Shown here: piece after piece, positions 25,869 through 36,690 of the stretch | Layout of the letters: each line of letters opens with the position of its first letter | Position numbering within the stretch: the first letter of the stretch is position 1 | From: Casuarius casuarius | Taxonomy: Eukaryota > Chordata > Aves > Casuariiformes > Casuariidae | NCBI GenBank assembly: GCA_003342895.1 | Contig: PTFA01000086.1 | Location: 2,182,199 to 2,246,198 of the forward strand | Length of the DNA: 64,000 nucleotides | Reading direction: 5' to 3' | The notes under the pieces: generated by a model | What the model saw: the letters and a program-made list of their open reading frames with translations, nothing else | Told to the model about the DNA's origin: nothing | Databases searched by the model: none | Translations under genes and position numbers: made by a program

Positions 25869-26350
25869 AAATTTGATGTTTAATGTCTCCAGGTGCATCT
25901 TTTTGAACTTTTTATTTTTCCAGCTAGAAATACCTTCCCTGTGGAAAAAAGTCTCTGTGTTAAACCTGTGTGGTCAGCTATGTAAGATCATGGAAATACA
26001 TGTTTCTCAACCCATTTAAGCTTGGGTGGATAACTGCACTAAAATAGATGGCAAGTGCTTATATGATCCATCTTGTCAGCTCTGTTATGGGGGATGCACC
26101 TGCAGCAGTGGGGGCTGTAACATCCTAAACTAACCTAGAGATTGGCAAATTGAATGCTTATTCAGGTCCTAAATAAAGAGAGGGGTGTATATGAGTGTGT
26201 GTGTGACAGTGTAGGGGTGTGTGTAATATCGTAATGAATATATTGCCATGTGTGCCGTAAAATCTAAACTTAGCAATACATAATGCAAGAGCATGCTTTC
26301 TCACTTTATTTCTGTATCTGGAAAGTTTCAGCACTGGCATCATATCAATA
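25869..26350. other. unannotated DNA with a GT microsatellite
   Basis: A short (GT)n run at 26194-26205 and further GT-rich sequence to 26224 are the only features. Confidence 0.5.
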
Positions 26351-26880
26351 TTTATTAATGCATTGAGAACTAGAACCTGTGATTATTACTCATGCTATCT
26401 CATACTTTACAAGCTACAACTCTGAAGAATAAAACCACATCTGCTTTTGCTCTTCCCATATTTTATTCAATGTTTTAACAGCTTTGCTGTAAATATCTCA
26501 TCCATTACGATTCAGTTGTGACTGTATCAACTTCACATCTCCTGTTTTATTGCTGTCATTATAGTTAAACAACGCTCTGTTAATTCTGTTAACTAACAAG
26601 TTCATTGTTCTCAGTAGTCAGCAATCTCTGTTGAGTCCTCAGTGTTACTGGTTGTAAATCAAACCTGGGGACCCAGTGAAGCATTTTCCCTCATTTGGAA
26701 AACGAAGATGCCTTTTTTATAAAGGCTGACTAATAAAAGGTTAATTATGATCCCAGGTAATGATGATTGCAGAGTAATTCTGATTTGCTGAGAACAAAAA
26801 TAGTGATATCTGTTCTCCTCAACTTTTGTTACAGCCTCCAGATAACAGCAATTTGCTTATAAACTAAGCTGAGGGGACTG
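26351..26880. promoter_or_regulatory. candidate noncoding regulatory element
   Basis: Repeat-free sequence with many homeodomain, GATA and forkhead-like cores (GTTAATTCTGTTAACTAAC, GTTAATTATGATCC, TAATGATGATTGCAG). Moderate complexity and no long frame fit a conserved noncoding element. Inference only. Confidence 0.25.
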
Positions 26881-28830
26881 TTATAAGTTGTAAACTTAAT
26901 GCTGGGGAGGCAGCGAGGGAAGAGAAAGCCACTGAAATTAAGACTAGACGATATATTTAAGAGTAAAGGTAAGTGGAATGATCAACTTATCCATGACTTG
27001 AATTGAGTATGAGCCTAGTATCACTAGGGAGCAAGAAATGGCTAAAGGAAATGAATGTTATTAGATACGAGGAAACAGCAGAGATAGTGATTTTATGTGA
27101 TCTGGATTTGCATTTTTGGGAAGGCTGGAATAAAGAGGGGAAGAAAAACAGGTGAAGCTGCTGATGGGAGCAGTAGAGAGTGAAGTCAGCCAGCAAGTGA
27201 AAGGAAACTATGCTACGCTTAAAGCTACTGATATTTGTTGAATGGCTATAATTTGGCCCATCTCAAATTGAATTTTCTGCAGAGAACCAGAAGCTGCCCT
27301 TTTAAGGATATCTGAGTCAATTGATTTCACAACATGACTAAGCCTGTCGTCTTCTGAGAAATATGTAGTCATTAGATATAATTTTTTTTATGTACAATTC
27401 CTAAAGGAAAATATACCTCACTTGCAGTTCGAAAGCTGCCTCTTGAGAAATCTTGCATGCCTGGTGATCATTTGAATTCCTTGCAGTGCTTAACTTGCTG
27501 CCTGTGTGTTAGAAATCATTTTAAATGAATTGAATAAAATTCACAAATGTTATATGCCAGAGTATGATGAACTCTCAGGAAACATGACTCAAATCTATTT
27601 TTTTTCTTTTCTTTTTTATTACAATAAATAGGAATGGACAAATATGACTTTAATGACACATTTCTGAATGAGATTTTATTGGTCTGTTATCAGTAGGAAG
27701 TGTGTAATGCCTTGTTTAAATAAGCTGGTTTGTTTGTTGAATTTCTGTGTAATTATAAATGTATAATAGGGAATAACCACTGAAAGATCAAGGATTGCCT
27801 GTGGAAATAATACATACATGGATATAGATGTGTACAATTTCACCAATCTCAATTAGGACTTAAGAAATGAAAATCGTTGGGGTTTTTTTGAACTGAGAAA
27901 GAGAAAGACTACAAAAAATTTCTTCACGTAAGAGGGGGGTTGGGATTTTTTTTGTTTTGTGGATACACATTGAAATATTACTGCCCCCACGTTGCTACCT
28001 GCTGCCCGTAGTAAGTAAATGCACATACAAGCAAATTCCAGTGTCTGGTTTAGAATGGACATTTATTTTAGAAGGATATGTCTTTAGCACCTGTAACAGG
28101 CCTAGGATGAGTAGCTCAGACCTAAACATGCCTTAAATGTTGGGATTTAGGAGAGGAATGCTGCATTTGATTACAGGAGGGAGCAGGCACTTGTTGCGTT
28201 GAGCTCTGTGGTTGCTGTGCTTGCCGAGCCCGCGAGGACTGTGTGAGAGGGGTGGCACTGCTTTGCTGCGGTGTGAACCATGTCTCCAGATGCAATATAT
28301 TTGAGGGCTGTTGCATGCTACGATTGTGTATTATTTCAGGGTCCTCTGTACTGGGTACAGCTGAATGACAAATCACAGATCAGGCTGACCATCTATCTGG
28401 CACACAAGATGATCTATGGATCAAACCATGTCCTAATTGGCTATCTCCAATTTAAGAGTCATCTAGCTCTCTTAACTTGGGTCATACTGAAGGCTATTGC
28501 CTGCTCAGCATTTCTTTAGAGGAATGATCCTTCCAAATGGAAATCCTGTGTCATCAGGTAGCTGTAGAAAAAAAGAGGCAATAAAAGACTTTCCTCTTTT
28601 GAGGCACACAAAGGAGCAAGGCTCCACTGACCGCCTATAACTGAAGGAAACCTTCCCATCCGAGAGCAGTGTTTGGAGGGAGGGAATGTAGCAGCCAGGC
28701 TGGCTATGGCAGGCTTGACCAAATGCAACCTCAGCTGTGTTTGCTATAGAAGTTACTGTTCAGAAAGAAAGCAATGATGCTTTATTTTGCAAAGAGGAGT
28801 GTTTGTATTACAGGATACTGTTTTTATGAT
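26881..28830. other. unannotated DNA, purine-rich at first
   Basis: The plus strand is purine-rich at 26885-27195. A Q/S/P-rich 84-codon minus frame at 28122-28376 is a low-complexity translation of a GT/GC-rich patch and is not called a gene. Confidence 0.4.
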
Positions 28831-28932
28831 TTTTTACATATTTCATACATATTCATACATTTTTTTTACATATTTCATGATTTTTACGTGTATATATATA
28901 TAAAAAAGACATATATATATATATAAAAAAAA
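28831..28932 (+). repeat. direct repeat plus (TA)n tracts
   Basis: TTTTTTACATATTTCAT occurs twice within about 45 bases. It is followed by (TA) runs at 28891-28902 and 28911-28925 and an A-run. This is simple-sequence DNA prone to slippage and cruciform extrusion. Confidence 0.8.
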
Positions 28933-29519
28933 TTAAGCAATAAGCTTTTAGCTCTGTTGATGAGTTAAAGAACCTGAGTGCAGTGGAAAGGGAGTGTGCA
29001 GAAAGCCACTGTTTGTTTCTGCATGTCCTCTCAACTGTTAAGTTTGTTTGTCTAGGAGAAACTTGGGACTATGTCCCTTTGCTGAGCTGCATGTGTTTCT
29101 GCAGAATTCATAACTGGAGAGGGAGTCCACTAAATCCCATCTCCCCATTTGAAACTCAGTATGAGGTAATGTATCGAAGTGGACCCAGGATGTATCTCAG
29201 CTCAGCAGCAATCATTTTACCTGTTAGTACTACTTTTTAAATTGAATTTAAATGTGGAACAAGAATTGTACAAAACTGGTGTTTGATTCACAAGATCCTG
29301 TTGGAATCTGCTTTGTTGATGAGTCTGTATCGGCACTGAAGTTCCCAATAAAACTTGGACAAAACACATCCTCAAGGCAAAATCCATGAGCCTGGGTATC
29401 ATCCTGAGGTTTGAACCTGGATGGCTCAAAGTTTGATCCATTCCCTCTAAAAAGCCCTTAAACCTCTTTGACCTGGTTTGGGTTATCCTGTAGCTAAAGG
29501 ATAGGTCTGGGAACTCTCG
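28933..29519. other. unannotated DNA
   Basis: No gene is recognised. The 85-codon frame at 28983-29240 has no domain. Confidence 0.45.
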
Positions 29520-29682
29520 ATTTGATTTCTCACTCAGTCATAGATTTGTGTATAACCTGAGGTAAAGCATTCAGTACCCTGGGTTCCCATTTACAAGGGA
29601 GTGATAATAATGCTTCCCTACTTTATAAGAGTATTGGGAGACTGTAATTTCTTAATATTTGTCATCTGTAAAGTACTGTATT
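29520..29682 (+). repeat. MIR/CORE-SINE-like relic
   Basis: TAACCTGAGGTAAAGCATTC, then GGTTCCCATTTACAAGGGAG, TGATAATAATGCTTCCCTA, an interrupted GTATTGGGAGACTGTAATT and TCATCTGTAAAGTACTGT follow the order of a MIR-type 3' half. It is one of the clearer SINE relics here. Confidence 0.65.
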
Positions 29683-30110
29683 TCATAGATGGATGGAGCT
29701 GAAGAACTAAGGGGAGAATAAAGAAATTCCTGTACTTCTGAATGGAAAGCTGCCCTAAGTTTTGCTTCCAGCATTTTAATACTCTGCAAGATTTTAGGTT
29801 ATTTCGCAAGTGCCCTTCATATAAAAATGTGCTCCGTGGAGTTCTGGGTGGTCTGATATCCTCCTTAGGGAATGCATTTCTGAAAAGAAATGCACAGAAG
29901 GTGGGAGGGATTACACACGGTGTCAAAGTTGTCTGCTGTATAAATATTAAGGGCTGTAACCCTGAACTTGAGAAGTATTCAGCTTTTATCTTCTATTAAC
30001 TGACTGAAGTAATCATACTGTATCACTTGATAGCACAGGAATGGTTTCTGCAAACATCAGCTGATACAGGGTAGCACTTACTCTCCTTCGGTATTTCTCC
30101 AGGCTTCAGT
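29683..30110. other. unannotated DNA
   Basis: No gene is recognised. Opposed frames of 102 and 85 codons overlap at 29618-29999, without domains. Confidence 0.4.
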
Positions 30111-30114
30111 GGGA

Positions 30115-30172
30115 CAGGCGTATTATTCGCCTGAAAGAGAAGCGAATACTCCCTGCGTTTGCCGAGGGAGTA
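30115..30172. repeat. cluster of three overlapping hairpins
   Basis: CAGGCG/CGCCTG (30115-30120, 30128-30133), TATTCGC/GCGAATA (30124-30130, 30142-30148) and TACTCCC/GGGAGTA (30147-30153, 30166-30172) are perfect inverted repeats. Hairpins 1 and 2 share bases; 2 and 3 touch. The preceding CTTCAGTGGGA suggests a worn copy of the palindromic dispersed repeat, but the mutually exclusive pairing is unusual. Confidence 0.6.
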
Positions 30173-30540
30173 CACTCAGTAACGGTTATGATAAGCTGGT
30201 GGACTTCCACTTTGCTCCATTGATGTAGCTGAAAAGAATTGATTAAGGAATGTGTTATTTTGGGGATGGCTGCAGAACTGGAAAGATCCTATACTGATTA
30301 TAACTTAAGTCCACTTCACTTACTAGCTTCTGCTTGATGCCTATATATAATATGTATTAAACTCAAATGACTTTGATGGCTGGAAGGAAAGAAGTGGGTA
30401 TTAGTCCTGAAGTGGAGATTTAGAAGAGGAAGGATCACAGTCTCGGCGTATCTGTAGCTAGGGCACAGCTCAGAACAGGTATTTGCTAGGAGGTGACCTC
30501 TAAAATGGGCAATGCGTTGTGTATTTGGGAAGGTTATTAA
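30173..30540. other. unannotated DNA
   Basis: Nothing recognised. Confidence 0.45.
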
Positions 30541-31085
30541 TCTATGCCAAATACATGATCACATGTGAGGGTTGTACTTTGTATTATTTAATTTCATTCC
30601 AGTTATTCCAGAAAAAACAATTAAGAAAATGAATAATTATAAAAGTAAGGTCAACTCAATTTTCTCTACTAATGTTTTTAGTTACTGGACTCATTATTGC
30701 TAATTTCTTTCATAATCTTTGCCATCTAACCTCATTTGTTTCATTTCTAAGTGGCAAGAAGGGAGCATCATAAAACTTCAGTGAAAACAAAGCAGAAAAA
30801 TCATGTCATTTTAGCAATTTCCTGAGAAAGTAATTATCTGTTGTTAACCTTTACGGAAAGAACTCTTCTGATCATCTTCAATATAGCTGTTAAGTTTCTA
30901 GCTTTCCATTTCTGATTGCAATTTCCCAAATTAAAAAAAATATATAGCTAGGTAGATATATTAATATCATATAATCTTTCTTCTAATAATTGTATTAAAT
31001 TCTAAAATGCTTACATTAAACAGCTTTTAGAACCTAAAAGAAAACTGATCTATATTTACTATATAATTAGAAAATATTAATACAT
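30541..31085. promoter_or_regulatory. candidate noncoding regulatory element
   Basis: AT-rich sequence free of recognisable repeats, with AATAATTATAAAA, TTTAATTTCATTCC and GTTGTTAACC-like cores. No frame of note. The regulatory reading is inference from texture. Confidence 0.2.
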
Positions 31086-31189
31086 TTCATATCACTGAAT
31101 TCTTAATGGTTTTTTTGGTTGAATTGATTCATACAGGCTTGTAAAATTACCTTGTATTTTCCTGTAGTATTTGAGGTCTGAACAAACAT

Positions 31190-31250
31190 TCACTGAAGTC
31201 AATGGGAGTCTTTCTCTTGCTTTCTGAAGGTGTCAAATCAGACTGTTTTC
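31190..31250. repeat. fragment of the palindromic dispersed repeat
   Basis: CACTGAAGTCAATGGGAGTC followed by a decayed TCAAATCAGACTG end fits the central and terminal blocks of the palindromic family. Confidence 0.5.
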
Positions 31251-31457
31251 TCTAATCCTGTAAATTATAATGCATGGGCAAATTCTCCACTTTTGTGAAG
31301 GTTTATTGACTTCAGCGATGTTTTTTGTGGGGGCCACCTATATGCAAGAAGTTCAGGGGCTGAATCCTCTCTCTTGTGTTACCAGCCAGAAAGCAAAGAA
31401 GCTGGAGGAGGCAGCTTTTGAAATCAAATGTGGGTGGTGGAGGAGAATAGTCAGGTT

Positions 31458-31709
31458 CCCTTCTCTATCTTTTTCTCTCTTTCTCTCTCTCTCTATTTTT
31501 TTTGTAAAAAAAACAAAAACAAAAAAAACCACACCAAAAAAAAAACAAAAAACATTGGTTTTAATGTGTCTATTAAAATAAGTACAGTTAACTTTCATGT
31601 AGCAGGAATGCATATTAGAATGTAATAATCCTCTAATGAAATTTTAAAATAACAAAAAATGTTGTATTTGGTTTTTTTCCTTTTTTTTTTTTTTTTTTTT
31701 TTTTTTTTN
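31458..31709 (+). repeat. pyrimidine tract, A-rich tract, 28-T run and ambiguous base
   Basis: A TCTC-rich tract (31458-31504) is followed by an A/C simple tract (31506-31553). After an AT-rich spacer come 28 consecutive T (31681-31708) and a single n at 31709. The n most likely marks unresolved homopolymer length. Frames of 103 and 86 codons across the simple tracts are artefacts. Confidence 0.85.
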
Positions 31710-32149
31710 GCTAGCATGACTTAACTGTGAGCAGTATTGAAGTGACTGTGCTAGCTGTGCAAAAGCACTCATATATTTCGAATGAAACTTATGGCACGAT
31801 CTTTTGAGTGGTATTGATATATATGGACAATAAATTTAACAATGACACATTCATGTGGGCCTTCATAATTCCTTAATTGTACAGAAACCATTATACAAGA
31901 ATGTTAAGGTGAAAAGGAAGCTCTTGTAGATGTTTAAAGGAGCATATCCACATCGAGATGCCTAAATTAAAAAGGGTGAGTGGAGGTCATGAACAGTCTT
32001 TCACCGTTGATGTATTTACCGAGATGGAGGCTACCAGAAGAATAGCCTCCTTATAAATTTCTTTGACTGTAATGATTCCAAGCAAAGGGGAGATTCTTTA
32101 TTTTTCCTTTTATTCCACTTTTTCAGTCCTTAATTTAATTAAAAGAAGA
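31710..32149. other. unannotated AT-rich DNA
   Basis: Nothing recognised between the homopolymer and the CpG island. Confidence 0.45.
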
Positions 32150-32243
32150 TTTCATCGGCCCCTCTCTGGTTCAGCCGAGCTTCTGCTGATGTTGTGGTAG
32201 CAGCAGGGTGTTTTATTGTCTCCTCTTCAATAGCCGCGAGCAG

Positions 32244-32282
32244 GCGGGGAGGCAGGGACGGACGCGGGGAGGCAGGGACGGA
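32244..32282 (+). repeat. exact 19-bp tandem duplication, 20-bp period
   Basis: The unit from 32244 to 32262 (GCGGGGAGGCAGGGACGGA) is repeated without change at 32264-32282. Confidence 0.9.
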
Positions 32283-32649
32283 TGCTGCGTGTGCGACTGC
32301 CGCGTGATTAGCGGGAGGGAAAGCGGAGACAAAGGATGGCACAAAGTGGGCGCTTAATAGCGTTAGGCATGGTGGGGCTGCGAAGAGACATCCCCGGCAG
32401 ATCAAAGCACATCACGCCTTGGAAAAAAAGGTGTGGGGGAGAAAGGATTAAAAATGAAGCTACATAAACTCTCGGTACTACCTTCCAGCTCCAGCAAGGC
32501 ACTTGTCGTGAGCCTTTTATTCGGTGTAGCACTGCACAATAACGCTGCTGGAAAGGACTTTTATCCCTCCCTTACCTCACCTTTCCCTCGACCCTTTTAT
32601 TCTCCTGCTTGCATGCTGCGCTGCTCCGGCACGGCTCCAGCCCCAGGGG

Positions 32650-32682
32650 CCCGGCCGTCCCTGTCTCCCGGCCGTCCCTGTC
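32650..32682 (+). repeat. exact 16-bp tandem duplication, 17-bp period
   Basis: CCCGGCCGTCCCTGTC at 32650-32665 recurs at 32667-32682. Its CCGTCCCTGTCTCC core is the reverse complement, with one mismatch, of the core of the duplicated unit at 32244-32282. Confidence 0.9.
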
Positions 32683-33029
32683 CCCCAGCGCGATGCCGAG
32701 CAAACCGGCCATGCCGTGAGGGCACGCCGCTTTCCTCTTCCCAGTTGCAAACTGGGCAAGGAGCTTCCTGCACCATTTTCCCCACGGGATTTGTCCCTTG
32801 AAACCGTAGCTGAGCATCAGTCGTATGGCCTGGGACTGTGCCCATCACAAATGTGGGAAGGCTATACAAATTGGGGTGGGGGGGCACAAAACCCAGCCCT
32901 TTTGCTCTTTATAAATTCAAAATGTTGCGACACCTGCACAAGGATTTCTGTATTCAGTCCCTTGGCTAAAAAAAACCTAAGCTTTGGATCAATTTAATAT
33001 CTGAAATACTCCCCGCTAGGGATTATATC

Positions 33030-33106
33030 CTGCTATGGAAAGGAGCTAGGCTTAGTGAACTAATAGGTCTTTTCCATCCCTAACTACTGCCAGTATGATT
33101 ATGTTT
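33030..33106 (+). repeat. CR1-like LINE 3'-end relic
   Basis: GGAAAGGAGCTAGGCTTAG, then ACTAATAGGTCTTTTCCATC and CCTAACTACTG, ending ATGATTATG, follow the 3' end of old CR1-type retroposons ('…ctagatgacct…aggtc…ttcca…cctaac…atgattctatg'). Only the non-coding 3' tail remains, with no reverse-transcriptase sequence nearby. This is consistent with the usual 5'-truncated insertion. Confidence 0.55.
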
Positions 33107-34055
33107 TTTTAATCGGAAAAATGTGTTGCTGAAAAGTACAGAGATTAAGCACCACAATTGCCTGTAACAAAAGCAAGTTTTGTTGGATGAGCAGAGATCT
33201 GATGAATGACATGATTTGAAATGTTTTCATCCTAATGGCTTCCTCTTCTGAAGTTAATTTTTTTTGTCAGTTGCCAAAACATTTATGAGCAGATTTGTGG
33301 ATAATGACGCTCTTAGATGGGGGTTTAAATAAAAATCTGTTCCATTTGCAACCTAAAAGACCTAGAATTAAAGCAGACAAACGGGTTTGGAGTCTGATTC
33401 CTGGTACGGCAGTGTCGTGGATGAGCTGGGGTCGGTGGTGGTCTACAGTGAGCAAGCCACAAACTTTTAGACCAGTTGCTTCTCCCTTCAAGGAGATTAG
33501 CGTAGGAAGCGATAAATATGGTCAAAATACTGTTTTGTAAGGAGCACTTTCTACGAAGCAAATGGGCCTGCAATCTAGGCAGGTTCTTGTTCCCTATGTA
33601 GCCTGAAAAAGAGGTGGGCATTATGTACAGAATAAACAGCTAAATTTAGGATAAGTCTCTGTCAAACACTCAGATGCTTAAAAGGGGCAGAAGAAGAAGC
33701 CGCGCTCTACGCAGGCCTTTTGAAGAGGGAGCTTGGCCTGAGGACAGGTGGTTGAGCAATACTTAGATTGAATGAAATAGTCTAGGGAAAGGTTTTTGGG
33801 GAACTGTTTCTTTGAAGTACTCTTATGCCAATGAGCAACCAAAAGAATATAGCCTAGCCGATGCTGCACCTGCTTAAATTATGTGTCTCGAAGCACACGT
33901 TCAAAAGCTTTCAAATTGTCTCTGGGGACAGAATAAGCACAACTCTTGGTCGGTTCCTGATGATGGTGGGTAAAGGCTTTATGTCAGACCTTAGCTAGTG
34001 TGTATGTGCCCCACTCCAGCAGAGCTGGTGGAGGTTAGGCCGTGATACATCATCT
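33107..34055. other. unannotated DNA
   Basis: No gene is recognised. A 98-codon minus frame at 33325-33621 and an 81-codon plus frame oppose each other, without domains. Confidence 0.4.
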
Positions 34056-34400
34056 TGCTCTTTTTCAGATTTTTTGTATATTTTATTCATTCAAACTGAT
34101 GTTATCTTAACCTACCCTTTTATAGGCCAGTGCAATGTAGAGCCTCTGCAGCAGAAATACTGAGAAATAAAATCCTCTTCCATATTATAATTTAGAAGCT
34201 CAAATTGATACCCCTGTATTAGGCTAATTTTAAATTCCTTTTGTTGCGCCAGTGAAAAAACATCTGTAATGCATCAGAAACATTGGCGTTTGCAACGTTT
34301 TTATTTACACGCGCAAAACTTCTTTGTATGTGTAAATGCTTATCATAAGGTATCTGCAAATTCGTTTCCAAATTATATCAGTATGTGTATAGTCTCTTCA
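34056..34400. promoter_or_regulatory. candidate noncoding regulatory element
   Basis: Repeat-free, moderately complex AT-rich sequence with TTTATTC, GGCTAATTTTAAA and ACACGCGCAAAAC elements. The texture resembles a conserved element; function is inferred. Confidence 0.22.
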
Positions 34401-35955
34401 TCTAGGATGAGAACATAGACCATTACCCTGCCAGGGAACAAAATGAGACAATGTATGGTAATTTTGCTTGGCATGCTGTTTTTCTGTGTAAATAATAGGG
34501 CCACTTTTCCCTGCGTGGAAGGTATGAACTTGTACCATACTGCAGGATGGCAATAATATTATTTGCTCGTGATAAGTAATGATGAGGTACAGCCATGGCA
34601 CACTTTGCAGGAGATTCTTTTGCTCCGTTGTCCTGACTTCTATGTTTTCAAAAGACATTTTGCTATGCTTGATCCTGTCTTTTCCTCTAGCTCCAGAGTC
34701 TACATTGTATGAAACTTCAATAACTTCAGCAGTTAGAAGGGATGAATAGCTTTTTCTCCCACTTCATACATGAAGTGACCAAAAAGGTAGAAAACTTGGA
34801 AGACAAATTATAGCAAGTTTGGCTTCTGTTGCAGGCATCAATGGCAGAGGAGACATTCCAAATATTCTCAAAATGTTCTTCTAAAGTACTTATTTAGTTA
34901 AATTTATTTATAATTTGTTAAAACAGATCTCTTTCAAGTTGGCTGGGTCACCAAGTTCTTTCACTAAGACAAGACTAAATTATAGAATTAAGTCCTGACC
35001 TTGATTAAATAAATGGTAAAACTCCCATTCAATTTCACAAGGCCTGGGTTTCATGTATATTATTTAGGAGAAGAAAAGGGATTTTAGGTTTTACCTATGC
35101 AGTTACCAAGCTAGTGCAGGGTTGTTTCTTACAATATATTTTCTAGAATTTATTTTCCAGACTACTTTTAAACAGTGGGGTTTCCTTTACTGTCCTCAAT
35201 ACATTATTCCACAACCCCATAGATCTTGTTCATGCTGGACTTTAAATCAGCTATCAAATACCCACTAGTATCTTCAAAGGCTTCTGAAGAAGAATGCTTT
35301 GTAGGGCTGTTTTTGCTTTGCCAGTATTATGATTTGTTATTCATCTTGTGGATTTTTAAGCAGACCCCTGTACTTAGTATTCGTATTAATGGTCTTACTG
35401 TATTTAGCTGGATAAAAAACATTCGGTGCAATGTATGGAATAGTTACATTTCTGTGATATACATACTTGGTAAAAGCTTTCTCATTTTCATCATTTAGAC
35501 AGGATCTGCTAAATCATGTGCAGCACTCAGGCCGGGATGACAGTGTGGCAGGGGGTAGAAGAAAATAGCAGGTAACTGCTGGAGGAGATTTTTCTGAAAA
35601 CCTTGACCAAAGGTTTAAATCCAAAGGAGGCTGAAAGTGAATTTTTGTTTCTTTTTCCATGGCAAATAGCTTGTTAGACATGCTGATAAAAGTCTGTTTT
35701 CTATGCTTGCTTTCCCTGTTTCCTACCCCGGTGTTATAAAACCTGTTTTGCTGTTAATCGGTGTGTCTGAGGCACCCAATTTCTGAAGCTCTGGACTTCC
35801 CACAGCTTCAGCTTTCAGGAGCAGTGTGGCTGGCTTGTGCTCGGCAATGCCCGAGCAAGCTCAGCGCCTCTCCTTCCGCCTCGGTGCAGCTCTGGGGCTC
35901 GAGTAACTGAGGATATAGGTACCTCAGTGGTACTGGGTGCAAAGCAGAAATAATG
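34401..35955. other. unannotated DNA
   Basis: No gene is recognised. The 90-codon frame at 35226-35498 is hydrophobic and F/I-rich, as expected from T-rich DNA, without a family match. Confidence 0.4.
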
Positions 35956-35960
35956 CCGAA

Positions 35961-36053
35961 GGGTCAAATTCTGTTTTTGTAAGGGTGCAAGTTACCTTTG
36001 ACTTAAGTTAATTCAGATTTATGCCTTTTAATGTCAGAGCAGAATATGGTCCC
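35961..36053. repeat. relic of the near-palindromic dispersed repeat
   Basis: It opens GGTCAAATTCTG and closes CAGAATATGGTCCCC, which are near reverse complements. The interior GTTACCTTTGACTTAAG and TTCAGATTTATGCC occupies the places of the 'gacttcaatggagttactcc' and 'gatttacacc' blocks. This is a nearly full-length copy, comparable to 14226-14333. Confidence 0.6.
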
Positions 36054-36690
36054 CAAGCGGAGTTTCTTCACTTGAAACTTTTCGTTTGTGTGGTTACGTG
36101 TCCCCATTATAGCTTTAGCTGCAGTAGCTTAAGTGCCAACTAATCGGTTCACAATAAGAATTTTGCTGTTGGTAATTATTATCTGGAGGAAAAAACATCA
36201 GTGCGCTGTGTGCATAAACAGAGCAAGGATTCCTGTTAGATGAAGGTAATAGTAATTTAGTGAATAGGATCAGCAGAAAAGCACACCTCTTCCGCCTCAT
36301 CCTTCTCCCCTAAGCTTTTACTTAATTTCCCACTAACATATATTTTCATGACTTTTTTTAAATTTCACACAAGCTTTTCTCAAGGTTAGAGCATGCAATC
36401 AGTGAGAATGGCACATTTGTCTCCCTTTTTTTAAAATTGAAATCCCTTGCTTGCCAGCCTACTTCCCTAAATGCACAATTTCTTCTGCTGTTTCACATGC
36501 TCATGTGGACGAACATGTTTGCGTGCTGTTTCTGTTACTGCTTCCTCCAGCCCCCCTACACTTATCTTCTTTAATATCTCAGTTTTCATACAGAGGCAGT
36601 AACCTTTTACAGGATTCCTTTTTACTCTGCAATTATGTTGTTTAAGAAAAAGAAAAAGAGACGGAGAAAAAGAAAAATAGCCTTTAGCTT
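36054..36690. other. unannotated DNA with an (AAAAG)n tract
   Basis: A purine simple repeat (AAAAG-type, interrupted) lies at 36645-36677. Nothing else is recognised. Confidence 0.5.

Larger units (their letters stand above)
32150..32740. promoter_or_regulatory. CpG island with short tandem repeats
   Basis: Two CpG-dense lobes (about 32155-32420 and 32620-32735) flank a more ordinary middle. The flanking sequence is AT-rich, so this stands out as a promoter-like or enhancer CpG island. The many overlapping frames (88, 74, 122, 96, 81 codons) reflect GC-rich composition. No coding exon or splice pattern is recognised. Each lobe contains an exact two-copy tandem repeat. Confidence 0.5.

Noticed and set aside
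28122..28376. Q/S/P-rich minus frame as an intrinsically disordered protein
   Set aside because: It is a low-complexity reading of a GC- and GT-rich patch, with no supporting start context or neighbours.
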